Below, piece after piece: positions 54,152 through 62,832 of a stretch of 64,000 bases of DNA (positions within the stretch are counted from its first letter, which is position 1; every line of letters begins with the position of its first letter). The translations under genes were made by a program, and so were the position numbers. The notes below the pieces were generated by a model, which had not been told where the DNA came from, did not search any database, and saw nothing but the letters and a program-made list of their open reading frames with translations. Source of the DNA: UBA6163 sp041753075 (lineage in GTDB: Bacteria; Planctomycetota; Planctomycetia; Pirellulales; Pirellulaceae); NCBI GenBank assembly GCA_041753075.1, contig JBGSVE010000063.1, positions 65,854 through 129,853 of the forward strand. The letters are read 5' to 3'.

Positions 54152-55141
54152 ATGATATCCAGCCAGCGAATCACCGGCATTTTGACGCCCAATATCACGC
54201 CGGTGGACGCTCACGGTAATGTCGACGAAGACGTGCTGCGCGGTTACATCGATTGGTTGATCGACCGCGGCGTTGACGGCCTCTACCCCAACGGCAGCAC
54301 TGGCGAATTCGTTCGCTTCACGGCCGAAGAACGTCGCCGCATCGTGGCCATCGTCGTTGACCAAACGCGCGGTCGCATTCCCGTCTTGGCGGGTGCAGCC
54401 GAAGCCAATGCCAAAGAAACGATTGCGGCGTGCAATGCCTACGGCGACATGGGCGTTCGCGCCGTCGCCATCGTCGCCCCGTTTTACTATCGCCTCAGCA
54501 ACGACGCCGTCTACGCATACTTTCGCGAGATCGCTGGTGCCGTTCGCGTTGATGTGACCATCTACAACATTCCCATGTTCGCTTCGCCGATCACTGTCGA
54601 GACGGCAGTTCGGTTGGCGCACGATTGTCCACGCGTCATTGGCATCAAGGACAGCAGCGGCGATTTGCCCAACATGATGCGAATGATTGCCGCGATTCGG
54701 CCACAGCGGAATGACTTCACCTTCTTGACCGGCTGGGACGCGGCGTTGGCACCGATGCTGATCGCCGGGGCCGACGGCGGCACCAATGCGACCAGCGGCG
54801 TGGTCCCCGAGTTGACTCGCGCGCTGCATCGCTGTGTGGTGGCCGGCCAAATCGAGGAAGCGATTCGGTTGCAGTATCAATTGGTGCCGTTGTTCGACGC
54901 CATGATTTCGCTCGGCGAGTTTCCCGACGGGTTTCGTGCCGGTGCAAGATCACGCGGCTGGGACCTCGGCCAAGGTCGTTTGCCCGCTTCACCAGACCAG
55001 CGGCAACAGCTTCAAGCTATGCAAGGGCGCATCGACGGTTTGGTCGCGTCGGTCACGCCTGAGTCAGGCGTAAACCACGAGGTGATGACGGCGATCGATT
55101 CGATCGTCCGCCGCGTCTTGTCACAATTGCAAACTTCCTAG
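54152..55141 (+). CDS. DapA/NAL-family class I aldolase with a C-terminal encapsulation-like helix
   Basis: 329 residues from the ATG at 54152. It is a TIM barrel of the DHDPS/N-acetylneuraminate lyase superfamily: NGSTGEFVRFT (pyruvate carboxylate site), the Tyr of TIYNIPMF, the Schiff-base Lys in VIGIKDSSGD and TGWDAALAPML. Members make or split 2-oxo acids; some cleave 2-keto-3-deoxy-sugar acids to pyruvate plus an aldehyde. Relatives end near residue 295. Here a linker (ASVTPESGVNH) is followed by an amphipathic helix, EVMTAIDSIVRRVLSQL, closely like the targeting helices in the microcompartment operon 6 kb away. The substrate is unknown. Confidence 0.88.
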   Translation: MISSQRITGILTPNITPVDAHGNVDEDVLRGYIDWLIDRGVDGLYPNGSTGEFVRFTAEERRRIVAIVVDQTRGRIPVLAGAAEANAKETIAACNAYGDMGVRAVAIVAPFYYRLSNDAVYAYFREIAGAVRVDVTIYNIPMFASPITVETAVRLAHDCPRVIGIKDSSGDLPNMMRMIAAIRPQRNDFTFLTGWDAALAPMLIAGADGGTNATSGVVPELTRALHRCVVAGQIEEAIRLQYQLVPLFDAMISLGEFPDGFRAGARSRGWDLGQGRLPASPDQRQQLQAMQGRIDGLVASVTPESGVNHEVMTAIDSIVRRVLSQLQTS

Positions 55142-56127
55142 AACGCAATGTAGCGCAGCGCGTTGCGTAACGATTGGCCGGGAACGTAGGCGACCGGTTG
55201 GCCAAAGATGCCTTGACCGACCTGCACCGGATTATTTTCTTGGCCAAAGGAAATGAGCGGCCGAAAACCAGGGTTTCCTGGGATCACCGCCGGCAACGAA
55301 CCACTGAGGTTTGTCGGAAACCCAACGCCCGGGGGCAACGCAACGCCCGGTGCAAACTGTGACGGCGGCGGATTGTAAGCTGCTGGTGCGTAAATGGGCC
55401 CCGCATACGTCGCCGGTGCACCGCAGCCGAATGAGCCGGCGCGGTAGGTCGATGGTCCGCTGATGTTGCGACAATTATCAATCGTCGCAAACGCGTTGTT
55501 CAATTGCGGCGGCGCAATTGATTGGTAATCATTGGGCCGCGCCGGCAAGCCTGGGTTGGTCGGGACCACCGTCCTAGTTTGCGGCACCGTGCTGGTTGGG
55601 CCAGGCGCAAACACATTCGGATTCGTCGGCAAACTTGTTTGCGGTGGCAGCGCTGGTTGGCGCGGAATCACCGCCGCCGGAGGAGTCGGTGGTTGACGTG
55701 GCGGTGCAACCGGCGTCACGGGTGCGGATTGAAAGGGTGCAGGCAGCGAGTTGGACGGCGGCGGCGCGAACCCGGAATTCGGCGGCACCGTAAAATTCGA
55801 CGATGGCGGTGGCGCAATCGTTGAGCCGCTCGGTGGAATCACAAAACTCGACGGCGGCAAGCTTGGCGGTGCGACGAAACTGCCATCGCCGCTTTGTTGC
55901 ATCATCGCGACTTGGCGAACCGGTGAAGCCGGAGCGCGGTATCGATCAACCGCTGACGCCGCACCAAGCGGTCGCATGCGCGATTGCGCGGCGTTGGGTG
56001 CCGCGGTTGCGGACTGCATCGTGGTTGATTGCGACCAAACAACCGAGGCCATACCGCTGAATGAATTCCAACAAGCGATTAAGGCAAAGACGCGGACCAC
56101 TTTCCAGCAAGCATTGAAAACCATCAT
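55138..56127 (-). CDS. Secreted proline-rich protein
   Basis: 329 residues from the ATG at 56127 (an ATG at 56148 is also in frame). A signal peptide leads into a long low-complexity Pro/Ser/Ala region (about 70-200) with repeated PPS and PPP turns, then a Gly/Pro/Tyr-rich C-terminal part containing NCRNISGPSTYRAGSFGCGA. The stop overlaps that of the converging aldolase in the shared sequence CTAG. Probably an exported surface protein; no family recognised. Confidence 0.7.
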   Translation of the reverse strand: MMVFNACWKVVRVFALIACWNSFSGMASVVWSQSTTMQSATAAPNAAQSRMRPLGAASAVDRYRAPASPVRQVAMMQQSGDGSFVAPPSLPPSSFVIPPSGSTIAPPPSSNFTVPPNSGFAPPPSNSLPAPFQSAPVTPVAPPRQPPTPPAAVIPRQPALPPQTSLPTNPNVFAPGPTSTVPQTRTVVPTNPGLPARPNDYQSIAPPQLNNAFATIDNCRNISGPSTYRAGSFGCGAPATYAGPIYAPAAYNPPPSQFAPGVALPPGVGFPTNLSGSLPAVIPGNPGFRPLISFGQENNPVQVGQGIFGQPVAYVPGQSLRNALRYIAF

Positions 56128-56300
56128 TCGTATCTCTCCAGCGCGCAAATTTCCATAAGTGTCTTACGCACCAGCCAACAAACGCCGCAATACCGAATCG
56201 TAACGATCAACTTTTGGATATTGACCACCAACGCGATTCCCAGATATATCCGACTCGTTAACGTTAGGTCGATCAACACATCCCTCGCGGCGGTAATGAT

Positions 56301-57659
56301 ATGTTTGGACAACAGAGCAGGCATCGCCGTCAACTTGATGCCGCGAAAACGTTACTCACTGCACTAGGCCAACAACTCAACAGCCCCGTCTCGGTGCGGC
56401 TTTGGGACGGCACAATGATTCCGTTGGGCACCGAAGTTGACGCGAATTTGTTTGTGTCGATCAGCGGACCCGGTGTGATTGGATCCCTGCTACGTCGCCC
56501 CACCGCCGGCAACTTGCTGCGGCATTATGCACGCGGTCATGTCGATTTTCATGGCACCGACTTGCATTCGTTTTTGCAAAAAATGCACGTCGGCGATTCT
56601 CGCAAGCGAGCCAAGGCGATCAGCAGAACGGTGCTCTTCAAGTCGCTGTTGCCATTCTTGTTCGAGCCCGCAAGTTCGTCGGTCGTCGATCACGAGTATC
56701 AAGGCGACGTCAGCGGTCGCAGTCGCAAGCAAGGCGAGAACAGCGACTTCATTCAATTTCACTATGACGTCAGCAACGAGTTCTACGAACTGTTTCTCGA
56801 CAAAGAAATGGTTTACACCTGTGCCTACTTCACCGACTGGAACAATTCGTTGGAACAAGCCCAGCATGACAAGCTGGACATGATCTGCCGCAAACTTCGC
56901 TTGCAACCGGGCGAACGATTGTTGGACATCGGCTTCGGCTGGGGTAGTCTACTTTGCCACGCCGCCCAGCATTACGGTGTCACCGCACACGGAATCACCT
57001 TGGCGGAAAACCAAGTCACTTACACCCAAGAGAAGATCCGCAAACTGGGACTCGAAGATCGCGTCACCGTCGAAATCTGCGACTACCAAAATTTCTCGGG
57101 ACGATTCGATAAAGTCGCATCGATCGGCATGTATGAGCATGTTGGCATCGACAACCTTGCGGGATACATGAAGAAGGTGCATTCATTCCTGCCCAAGCAC
57201 GGACTGTTTCTGTTGCAAGGCATTACGCGGCCCGGCAAGTCAACGATGAGAAAGTTCCGGCATCAGAACGCGGAGCGGCGCATCCTGAACAAGTACATCT
57301 TCCCCGGCGGCGAGCTCGATCATTTGGGCCACATGTTGCAATCGATGGAGTCCAGTGGGTTTGAAGTTTCCGATGTCGAAGGTTGGCGAAACCATTATAT
57401 GCAGACCTGCAAGCTTTGGTCACAGCGACTCTACGAACGTCGCGAAGAAGCGATCGCTTTTGTTGGTGAAGAGAAGTATCGCGTTTGGTTGCTCTATCTG
57501 ACCGGTTGCTCACTCGCCTTTCTGAATGGAGGCGCACGGCTGTACCAAGTATTAATGGAAAAGCAGGCCAAGCGCGAGATTTCGTGCTTGCCAATGACCC
57601 GCGAAGACCTATACCGCGACCAGTCAACCAACGACGCACGCCGCCCCATCGCAGCCTAA
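56301..57659 (+). CDS. Cyclopropane-fatty-acid synthase family methyltransferase
   Basis: 452 residues. An N-terminal lipid-binding part (about 1-150) is followed by the catalytic SAM domain. Family motifs are FHYDVSNEFYELFLD, MVYTCAYFTDW, LLDIGFGWGSL (SAM motif I, about 214), GITLAENQ, SIGMYEHVG and FLLQGITRPG. The enzyme adds a methylene or methyl group across lipid acyl double bonds. It should modify membrane lipids made by the organism, including any betaine lipids. A family E repeat lies 16 nt past the stop. Confidence 0.92.
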   Translation: MFGQQSRHRRQLDAAKTLLTALGQQLNSPVSVRLWDGTMIPLGTEVDANLFVSISGPGVIGSLLRRPTAGNLLRHYARGHVDFHGTDLHSFLQKMHVGDSRKRAKAISRTVLFKSLLPFLFEPASSSVVDHEYQGDVSGRSRKQGENSDFIQFHYDVSNEFYELFLDKEMVYTCAYFTDWNNSLEQAQHDKLDMICRKLRLQPGERLLDIGFGWGSLLCHAAQHYGVTAHGITLAENQVTYTQEKIRKLGLEDRVTVEICDYQNFSGRFDKVASIGMYEHVGIDNLAGYMKKVHSFLPKHGLFLLQGITRPGKSTMRKFRHQNAERRILNKYIFPGGELDHLGHMLQSMESSGFEVSDVEGWRNHYMQTCKLWSQRLYERREEAIAFVGEEKYRVWLLYLTGCSLAFLNGGARLYQVLMEKQAKREISCLPMTREDLYRDQSTNDARRPIAA

Positions 57660-58027
57660 TCGCGTTCGTTCGGAAAGTGTTCGACGACGCTCCGCCGTCG
57701 TACCGTTTAGTTCTAATCTGCGAATCGCAGGCGATTCTTATGTTTAAAAACTGCGAAAGTTGAACAAGGCGGCGGCTGCCAAAATGGCGAAAAAATCTCG
57801 CCATTACGCAATTTTTCTGGGTACAGCCTGCGACAAAATGCGTCAGTTTGTGAAAAACAACGGCCCATGCGGAACTTTTTCCGACTTGCGAGTATCCCAA
57901 CAACATACCAAACAGATGGAAAAATTTACGCAGCCGGTCGGCGAACTTTCACTTTGACCTCGCCAATCGGTTAAAACCCGCATTCGACACGGATGATATG
58001 TTGTCCCTTTGGTTCAATTGAGTCACT
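57660..58027. other. Intergenic region with a repeat and AT-rich leader
   Basis: 368 nt. After the family E copy (57675-57702), a short palindrome CTGCGAATCGCAG occurs near 57719. The rest is AT-richer than its surroundings, fitting a promoter for the anti-sigma-like gene. A frame of 65 codons at 57760-57957 starts with TTG and lacks recognisable features, so it is not called. Confidence 0.45.
57675..57702. repeat. Family E repeat after the cyclopropane synthase gene
   Basis: A full copy beginning AAGTGTTCGACGACGCTCCG and continuing CCGTCGTA, 16 nt past the stop codon. The ACGAC/GTCGT arms can form a small hairpin. Confidence 0.8.
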
Positions 58028-59251
58028 ATGTCTCTACCAAACATTGATCGTGAAATGCTGCTAAGCGGTGCCTTGGATGGCACGCTGAGCGGACCCGAAC
58101 AAACCGAATTCGATCGGCTTGTCACTACCGATCTTTCGTTCGCCGAAGAATTCCGCCAGTGGCAACAAATCCAGCGTGAACTCGTCGCCGGACTAGCTCC
58201 GGCACGGGCTCAGCGAATGAGCCTCGCCAGCACCAACCGCATCGTCGCCGCTGCGTTTGAAAATGCACAGGCAGTTCAAAATCCTGTATCGCCAATCGCA
58301 TCGACCACTCGTCGGCGACGTTCCGGTTGGATTGCGGCTGCCGTCGCGCTGGCCGCATCCGTCATGGCGATCGCTTCGTTGTGGAACCGTGAACCGGCCC
58401 GACCGCTGGGCATTGCCGACTCGTTCGCAATCGTTGACGGCAACGAGAACGCGCCACATGAGTCCGCGATTCCGCTTGAGCGTGTGGCCGATGCCGCTCC
58501 GGTGCAACCCTTAGATATTATTGATTTGCCATCGCCCGAATCCTTGGCTGAATCGGCATCGGTTACTGACAAGCCGACTGTTATGGGCATTAAACCATCG
58601 CCAGCCGACGCTCCGATCAAGCCCGCAGAGCCGATGATCGCCGCGACGGATATCATTCCGCCGGTCGACGCCTCGGATCGCCAACCGTTGAGTGTATTGC
58701 TTGTGCTCGCCGTTGAGTTGTCGCAAAGTGGTCGCGAACTTGGCGCGTTGCAGGAAGCGCTTCGCGTTGCCGACATTCGGCTTGGCAAGGAAAGCGTCGT
58801 TAGCGCAAGCGTTGCCAGCGAGTTGCGTGCCGCCGTCGCCGTCGAAGCTGCGACTGGCCCCGCCGACTCAGCGACACGTTTGCTATTCATCGAAGCCTCG
58901 GCCAAGCGTCTTGATCGCTTGATGATTCACATGATGTCCAAGCCCGATGATTTTGTTTCTGTCGGGCTCAGCCTCGTGACCCAGCCGCCGCTATTGGTCG
59001 CCGCCAGCGAGCTTCGCGAAATCGATCCCACGAAGGTTCGCCAAGAGGTGCCTTTTGGCACCGCGCGTGATCTTGTCTTTGCCGATGGCCGATCCTTGTT
59101 TGTCGACAACGACAACTTTATTCCCCTGGATCAAGAATCCGTGGAAAGTGGTCTGGTGTCAGCGACTTCCGCGCCGCCGGCCGGTGGCGAAGCGGAATCG
59201 ACGGCCGCCGCCGATGACTTTCCATCGCAATTGTTGTTGCTGGTGAAGTAG
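58028..59251 (+). CDS. Anti-sigma-factor-like single-pass membrane protein
   Basis: 407 residues. The cytoplasmic N-terminus (about 1-95) has the pattern LLSGALDGTLSGPEQTEFDR and EEFRQWQQIQRELV, like planctomycete anti-sigma domains without a zinc finger. RRRRSGWIAAAVALAASVMA (about 96-115) is the membrane segment, preceded by a positive patch. The extracytoplasmic part (about 125-407) is Ala/Pro-rich, then helical. No ECF sigma gene is adjacent, so the regulatory role is only suggested. Confidence 0.6.
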   Translation: MSLPNIDREMLLSGALDGTLSGPEQTEFDRLVTTDLSFAEEFRQWQQIQRELVAGLAPARAQRMSLASTNRIVAAAFENAQAVQNPVSPIASTTRRRRSGWIAAAVALAASVMAIASLWNREPARPLGIADSFAIVDGNENAPHESAIPLERVADAAPVQPLDIIDLPSPESLAESASVTDKPTVMGIKPSPADAPIKPAEPMIAATDIIPPVDASDRQPLSVLLVLAVELSQSGRELGALQEALRVADIRLGKESVVSASVASELRAAVAVEAATGPADSATRLLFIEASAKRLDRLMIHMMSKPDDFVSVGLSLVTQPPLLVAASELREIDPTKVRQEVPFGTARDLVFADGRSLFVDNDNFIPLDQESVESGLVSATSAPPAGGEAESTAAADDFPSQLLLLVK

Positions 59252-59333
59252 TCGTCGGGGAATTGTCTTTCGCCTCGACATGTTTCATGCTGCGTTGGTT
59301 GGAATTCTAATCCCCACGCCGCTGAAGCCATCC

Positions 59334-62300
59334 ATGACCATTCGTCCCTTCAAGAAATTGCTCGCCGCCAACCGTAGCGAGATTGCCACGCGTGTGTTTC
59401 GCAGTGCCACCGAGTTGGGCATTCGCACGGTGGCGATCTATTCGCACGAAGATCGCTATGCGTTACATCGGTTCAAGGCCGACGAGGCATATCAAATCGG
59501 CAAACCGGGCGAGCCAATCCGTAGCTACTTGGATATTCCCGGCATTGTGGCGCTGTGTAAGCAATACGAGGTCGACGCAGTGCATCCGGGTTATGGATTC
59601 TTGTCCGAGAATCCTGAGTTTGCTGCGGCGCTGCGCGGTGCCGGAATCGCTTTTGTTGGGCCGAGTGTCAAGGCGCTGCGATCGTTGGGCGACAAGGTGC
59701 AAGCCCGCGAGTTGGCCGAAGCGGCGGGCGTTCCGGTGCTGGGCGGTACGACCGCTGCGGTCTCGGGCGTCGACGAGGCAATGCAAACCGCCCGCTCGCT
59801 TGGCTTTCCGATCATTCTTAAGGCTTCCAAAGGCGGCGGCGGTCGCGGCATGAGAATCGTCAACGCAGCCGACGAGTTACCGGCGGCGCTCGAAGCGGCG
59901 CAGCGCGAGGCGCTCACCGCATTCGGCAGCGACGAAGTGTTTGTCGAAAAGTTTGTCCAGCGTGCGCGGCACATCGAAGTCCAACTGCTGGGCGATTCGC
60001 ATGGCAAGCTCGTGCATCTTTACGAACGCGATTGCAGCGTCCAACGTCGTCACCAAAAAGTTGTCGAGATCGCTCCGGCACCAAATCTCGCACCCTCCAT
60101 TCGCGCGGAACTGTGCGCCGCAGCGATTCAAATTGGCAAGCAGGTCGGTTACGACAACGCCGGCACCGTCGAGTTTTTGTACGACGTTGATGCCCAGCAA
60201 TTTTATTTCATCGAGGTCAATCCGCGGATACAGGTCGAGCACACGGTGACCGAAGAAGTCACCAACATCGACCTTGTGCGGTCACAAATTCTGGTCGCGA
60301 TGGGACACTCGCTCGATGATGAAACCATCGGATTGCCAACGCAAGACGACATCCGCACCAGCGGGTTTGCGATCCAGTGCCGCGTCACGACCGAAGATCC
60401 CGAAAACGGATTCCGGCCCGACTATGGCCGCATCAGCCACTACCGCTCGGCAGCCGGACTGGGCATTCGGCTCGACGCCGGCAGCGCTTTTTCTGGTGCC
60501 GTCGTCAATCCGTTTTATGACTCGATGTTGGTCAAAGTCACCGCCCGCGGTCGCACGCTGCAGGAAGCGGCCAAGCGGATGGATCGTTGTTTGCGCGAGT
60601 TTCGCATTCGCGGCGTGAAGACGAACATTCCATTTTTGGTGCGGATGGTTAATCACGGTACATTCTTGGCCGGCGAATCAACGACGCGAATGATTGACCA
60701 AACGCCCGAGCTGGTTCAATTGCCACGTCGTCGCGACCGCGCCACAAAGATGCTGACTTACCTTGCCGAAGTGATCGTCAACGGCAACGACTTGGTCAGC
60801 GGAATGCCCGTGGCAAAGCGCCGTGAACCCGCGCCGGTTCCCGATTTCGACCATACCCAACCGCTCACCCCCGGCAGTCGTGACGTTTTCCGCAGCCAAG
60901 GAGTCAGCGGCTTGGTCAAGTGGATCAATGGCCAAAAAGGCTTGCTGATTACCGACACGACGATGCGCGACGCGCACCAGTCATTACTTGCAACGCGAGT
61001 TCGCACCGATGACATGTTGCGGATCGCGCCGGCTTATGCCGCCCTTGCACCGGAGTTGTTTTCGCTGGAAATGTGGGGCGGGGCGACGTTCGATACGTCG
61101 ATGCGATTCCTGAAAGAGTGTCCCTGGCAACGCTTGGCCGATTTGCGCGACGCGGTGCCGAACATCTTGTTTCAAATGTTGCTAAGGGCCAGCAACGCGG
61201 TTGGGTACACGAATTATCCCGACAACATCGTCAAGCTATTCGTCCGCGAAGCCGCTGCCGCCGGCATGGATGTCTTTCGCGTGTTTGACGCGCTGAACTG
61301 GGTGCCGAACATGCGCGTGGCGATGGATGCGGTAATTGGGTCGGGGGGAATTTGCGAAGCGGCGATTTGCTACACCGGCGATCTGCAAAATCCGCATCGC
61401 ACTAAATACGACTTGCGTTACTACGTGTCGCTGGCCAAAGAACTCGAAAAAATGGGTTCACATCTGTTAGCAATCAAGGACATGGCGGGACTTTGCAAAC
61501 CCGAGGCCGCGCGGATTTTGGTTCGTGCGCTGCGCCAAGAGATCGGAATTCCGATTCACTTTCACACTCACGATACCGCTGGAACGCAAGCCGCCTCGAT
61601 CTTGGCCGCCGCCGCCGAAGGTTTGCAAATCGCCGACGCCGCGCTCGCGCCGCTTTCCGGCGGTACGTCGCAGGTCAACCTGAATACGTTGGTCGAGGCG
61701 TTGCGATTCACGCCGCGACAATCCGAGCTTAATACCGATGCGCTGACTGCGCTGGCGAACTATTGGTTGGCGGCCCGACAATTTTACCTGCCGTTTGAAA
61801 GCGAAACGTTGCCCGCGACGGGTGACTTGTACGAACATGAAATGCCCGGTGGCCAATACACCAATCTGTATCACCAAGCGCGGGCTCTTGGTCTGGCCGA
61901 TCGTTGGTCGCAAATTTGCAAGACGTACGCTGCCGTCAATCAATTGTTTGGTGACATCGTCAAGGTGACGCCGACCAGCAAGGCCGTTGGCGACATGGCG
62001 TTGTTCATGGTTGCGGGCGACATCAGCGCCGAAGATGTCTTGGCGGGAGAAAAACAAATGGCGTTCCCTGCGTCGGTGATTGATTTGATCGCCGGTCGCA
62101 TGGGCCAACCGCCGGGCGGTTTTCCCCCACGCGTGATGGAGGTTGTGCTGGAGAACGAAACTGCGGTTGTTGGTCGCCCCGGTGAATCGATGCCACCGGC
62201 GGATATCGACGCCGCCCGAGTCAAAGCCTCGCACCACCTGGATGCGACCGCCAATGATGCCGAGACCGTTTCGTATTTGCTTTATCCAAAAGTCTTCACG

Positions 62301-62786
62301 GACTTTGCCGAGCATTGCCAACGATACGGCGAAGTCAGCCGTTTGCCGACGCCGAGTTTCTTGTACGGACAATCACCGGGCGAAGAGATTGCGGTCGATA
62401 TCGAACCGGGCAAGCGGCTGATCATCAAGTATCTTGCGACCGGCACCGAGCATCCCGATGGCACGCGCACCGTGTTCTTTGAACTCAACGGCCAACCGCG
62501 TGAAATCACAATCGTCGATCGATCGCTCGAGCCCGAGACGGCGCGGCGAGTCAAAGCCGACGCGGATCAACCGGGTCAAGTCGGTGCCAACATGCCGGGC
62601 ATGGTAATCAACGTCGCGGTCAAGGTTGGTGATAAGGTGAAATCGGGCCAGAAGCTGGTGGTGCTTGAAGCGATGAAAATGGAAACCACAATCAACGCGC
62701 CGGTCGCCGGCACGATCGAGCAAGTCGGCATCACAACAGGCGTCCAAGTGGAAGCCGGCGATCTATTAATCGTGATCGGTGTGTAG
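59334..62786 (+). CDS. pyc: Pyruvate carboxylase
   Basis: 1150 residues from the ATG at 59334, the normal length of the single-chain enzyme. It makes oxaloacetate from pyruvate, bicarbonate and ATP. The biotin carboxylase domain (about 1-450) has the glycine-rich KASKGGGGRGMRIV and EVNPRIQVEHTVTE. The carboxyltransferase (about 535-1000) has DTTMRDAHQSLLATR, the metal-binding FHTHDTAG and the Lys in AIKDMAGL. The biotin carrier domain at the C-terminus carries LEAMKMETT. It uses bicarbonate, so it is a natural sink for carbon from the DAB and SulP-CA systems. Confidence 0.97.
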   Translation: MTIRPFKKLLAANRSEIATRVFRSATELGIRTVAIYSHEDRYALHRFKADEAYQIGKPGEPIRSYLDIPGIVALCKQYEVDAVHPGYGFLSENPEFAAALRGAGIAFVGPSVKALRSLGDKVQARELAEAAGVPVLGGTTAAVSGVDEAMQTARSLGFPIILKASKGGGGRGMRIVNAADELPAALEAAQREALTAFGSDEVFVEKFVQRARHIEVQLLGDSHGKLVHLYERDCSVQRRHQKVVEIAPAPNLAPSIRAELCAAAIQIGKQVGYDNAGTVEFLYDVDAQQFYFIEVNPRIQVEHTVTEEVTNIDLVRSQILVAMGHSLDDETIGLPTQDDIRTSGFAIQCRVTTEDPENGFRPDYGRISHYRSAAGLGIRLDAGSAFSGAVVNPFYDSMLVKVTARGRTLQEAAKRMDRCLREFRIRGVKTNIPFLVRMVNHGTFLAGESTTRMIDQTPELVQLPRRRDRATKMLTYLAEVIVNGNDLVSGMPVAKRREPAPVPDFDHTQPLTPGSRDVFRSQGVSGLVKWINGQKGLLITDTTMRDAHQSLLATRVRTDDMLRIAPAYAALAPELFSLEMWGGATFDTSMRFLKECPWQRLADLRDAVPNILFQMLLRASNAVGYTNYPDNIVKLFVREAAAAGMDVFRVFDALNWVPNMRVAMDAVIGSGGICEAAICYTGDLQNPHRTKYDLRYYVSLAKELEKMGSHLLAIKDMAGLCKPEAARILVRALRQEIGIPIHFHTHDTAGTQAASILAAAAEGLQIADAALAPLSGGTSQVNLNTLVEALRFTPRQSELNTDALTALANYWLAARQFYLPFESETLPATGDLYEHEMPGGQYTNLYHQARALGLADRWSQICKTYAAVNQLFGDIVKVTPTSKAVGDMALFMVAGDISAEDVLAGEKQMAFPASVIDLIAGRMGQPPGGFPPRVMEVVLENETAVVGRPGESMPPADIDAARVKASHHLDATANDAETVSYLLYPKVFTDFAEHCQRYGEVSRLPTPSFLYGQSPGEEIAVDIEPGKRLIIKYLATGTEHPDGTRTVFFELNGQPREITIVDRSLEPETARRVKADADQPGQVGANMPGMVINVAVKVGDKVKSGQKLVVLEAMKMETTINAPVAGTIEQVGITTGVQVEAGDLLIVIGV

Positions 62787-62832
62787 TGTTCCGCAGGATC
62801 GAACCGAAAAATTACTGTCGATTCTGCCATGG

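Noticed and set aside
57760..57957. Small ORF of 65 codons upstream of the anti-sigma-like gene
   Set aside because: TTG start, no ribosome binding site, AT-rich leader composition and no recognisable features.
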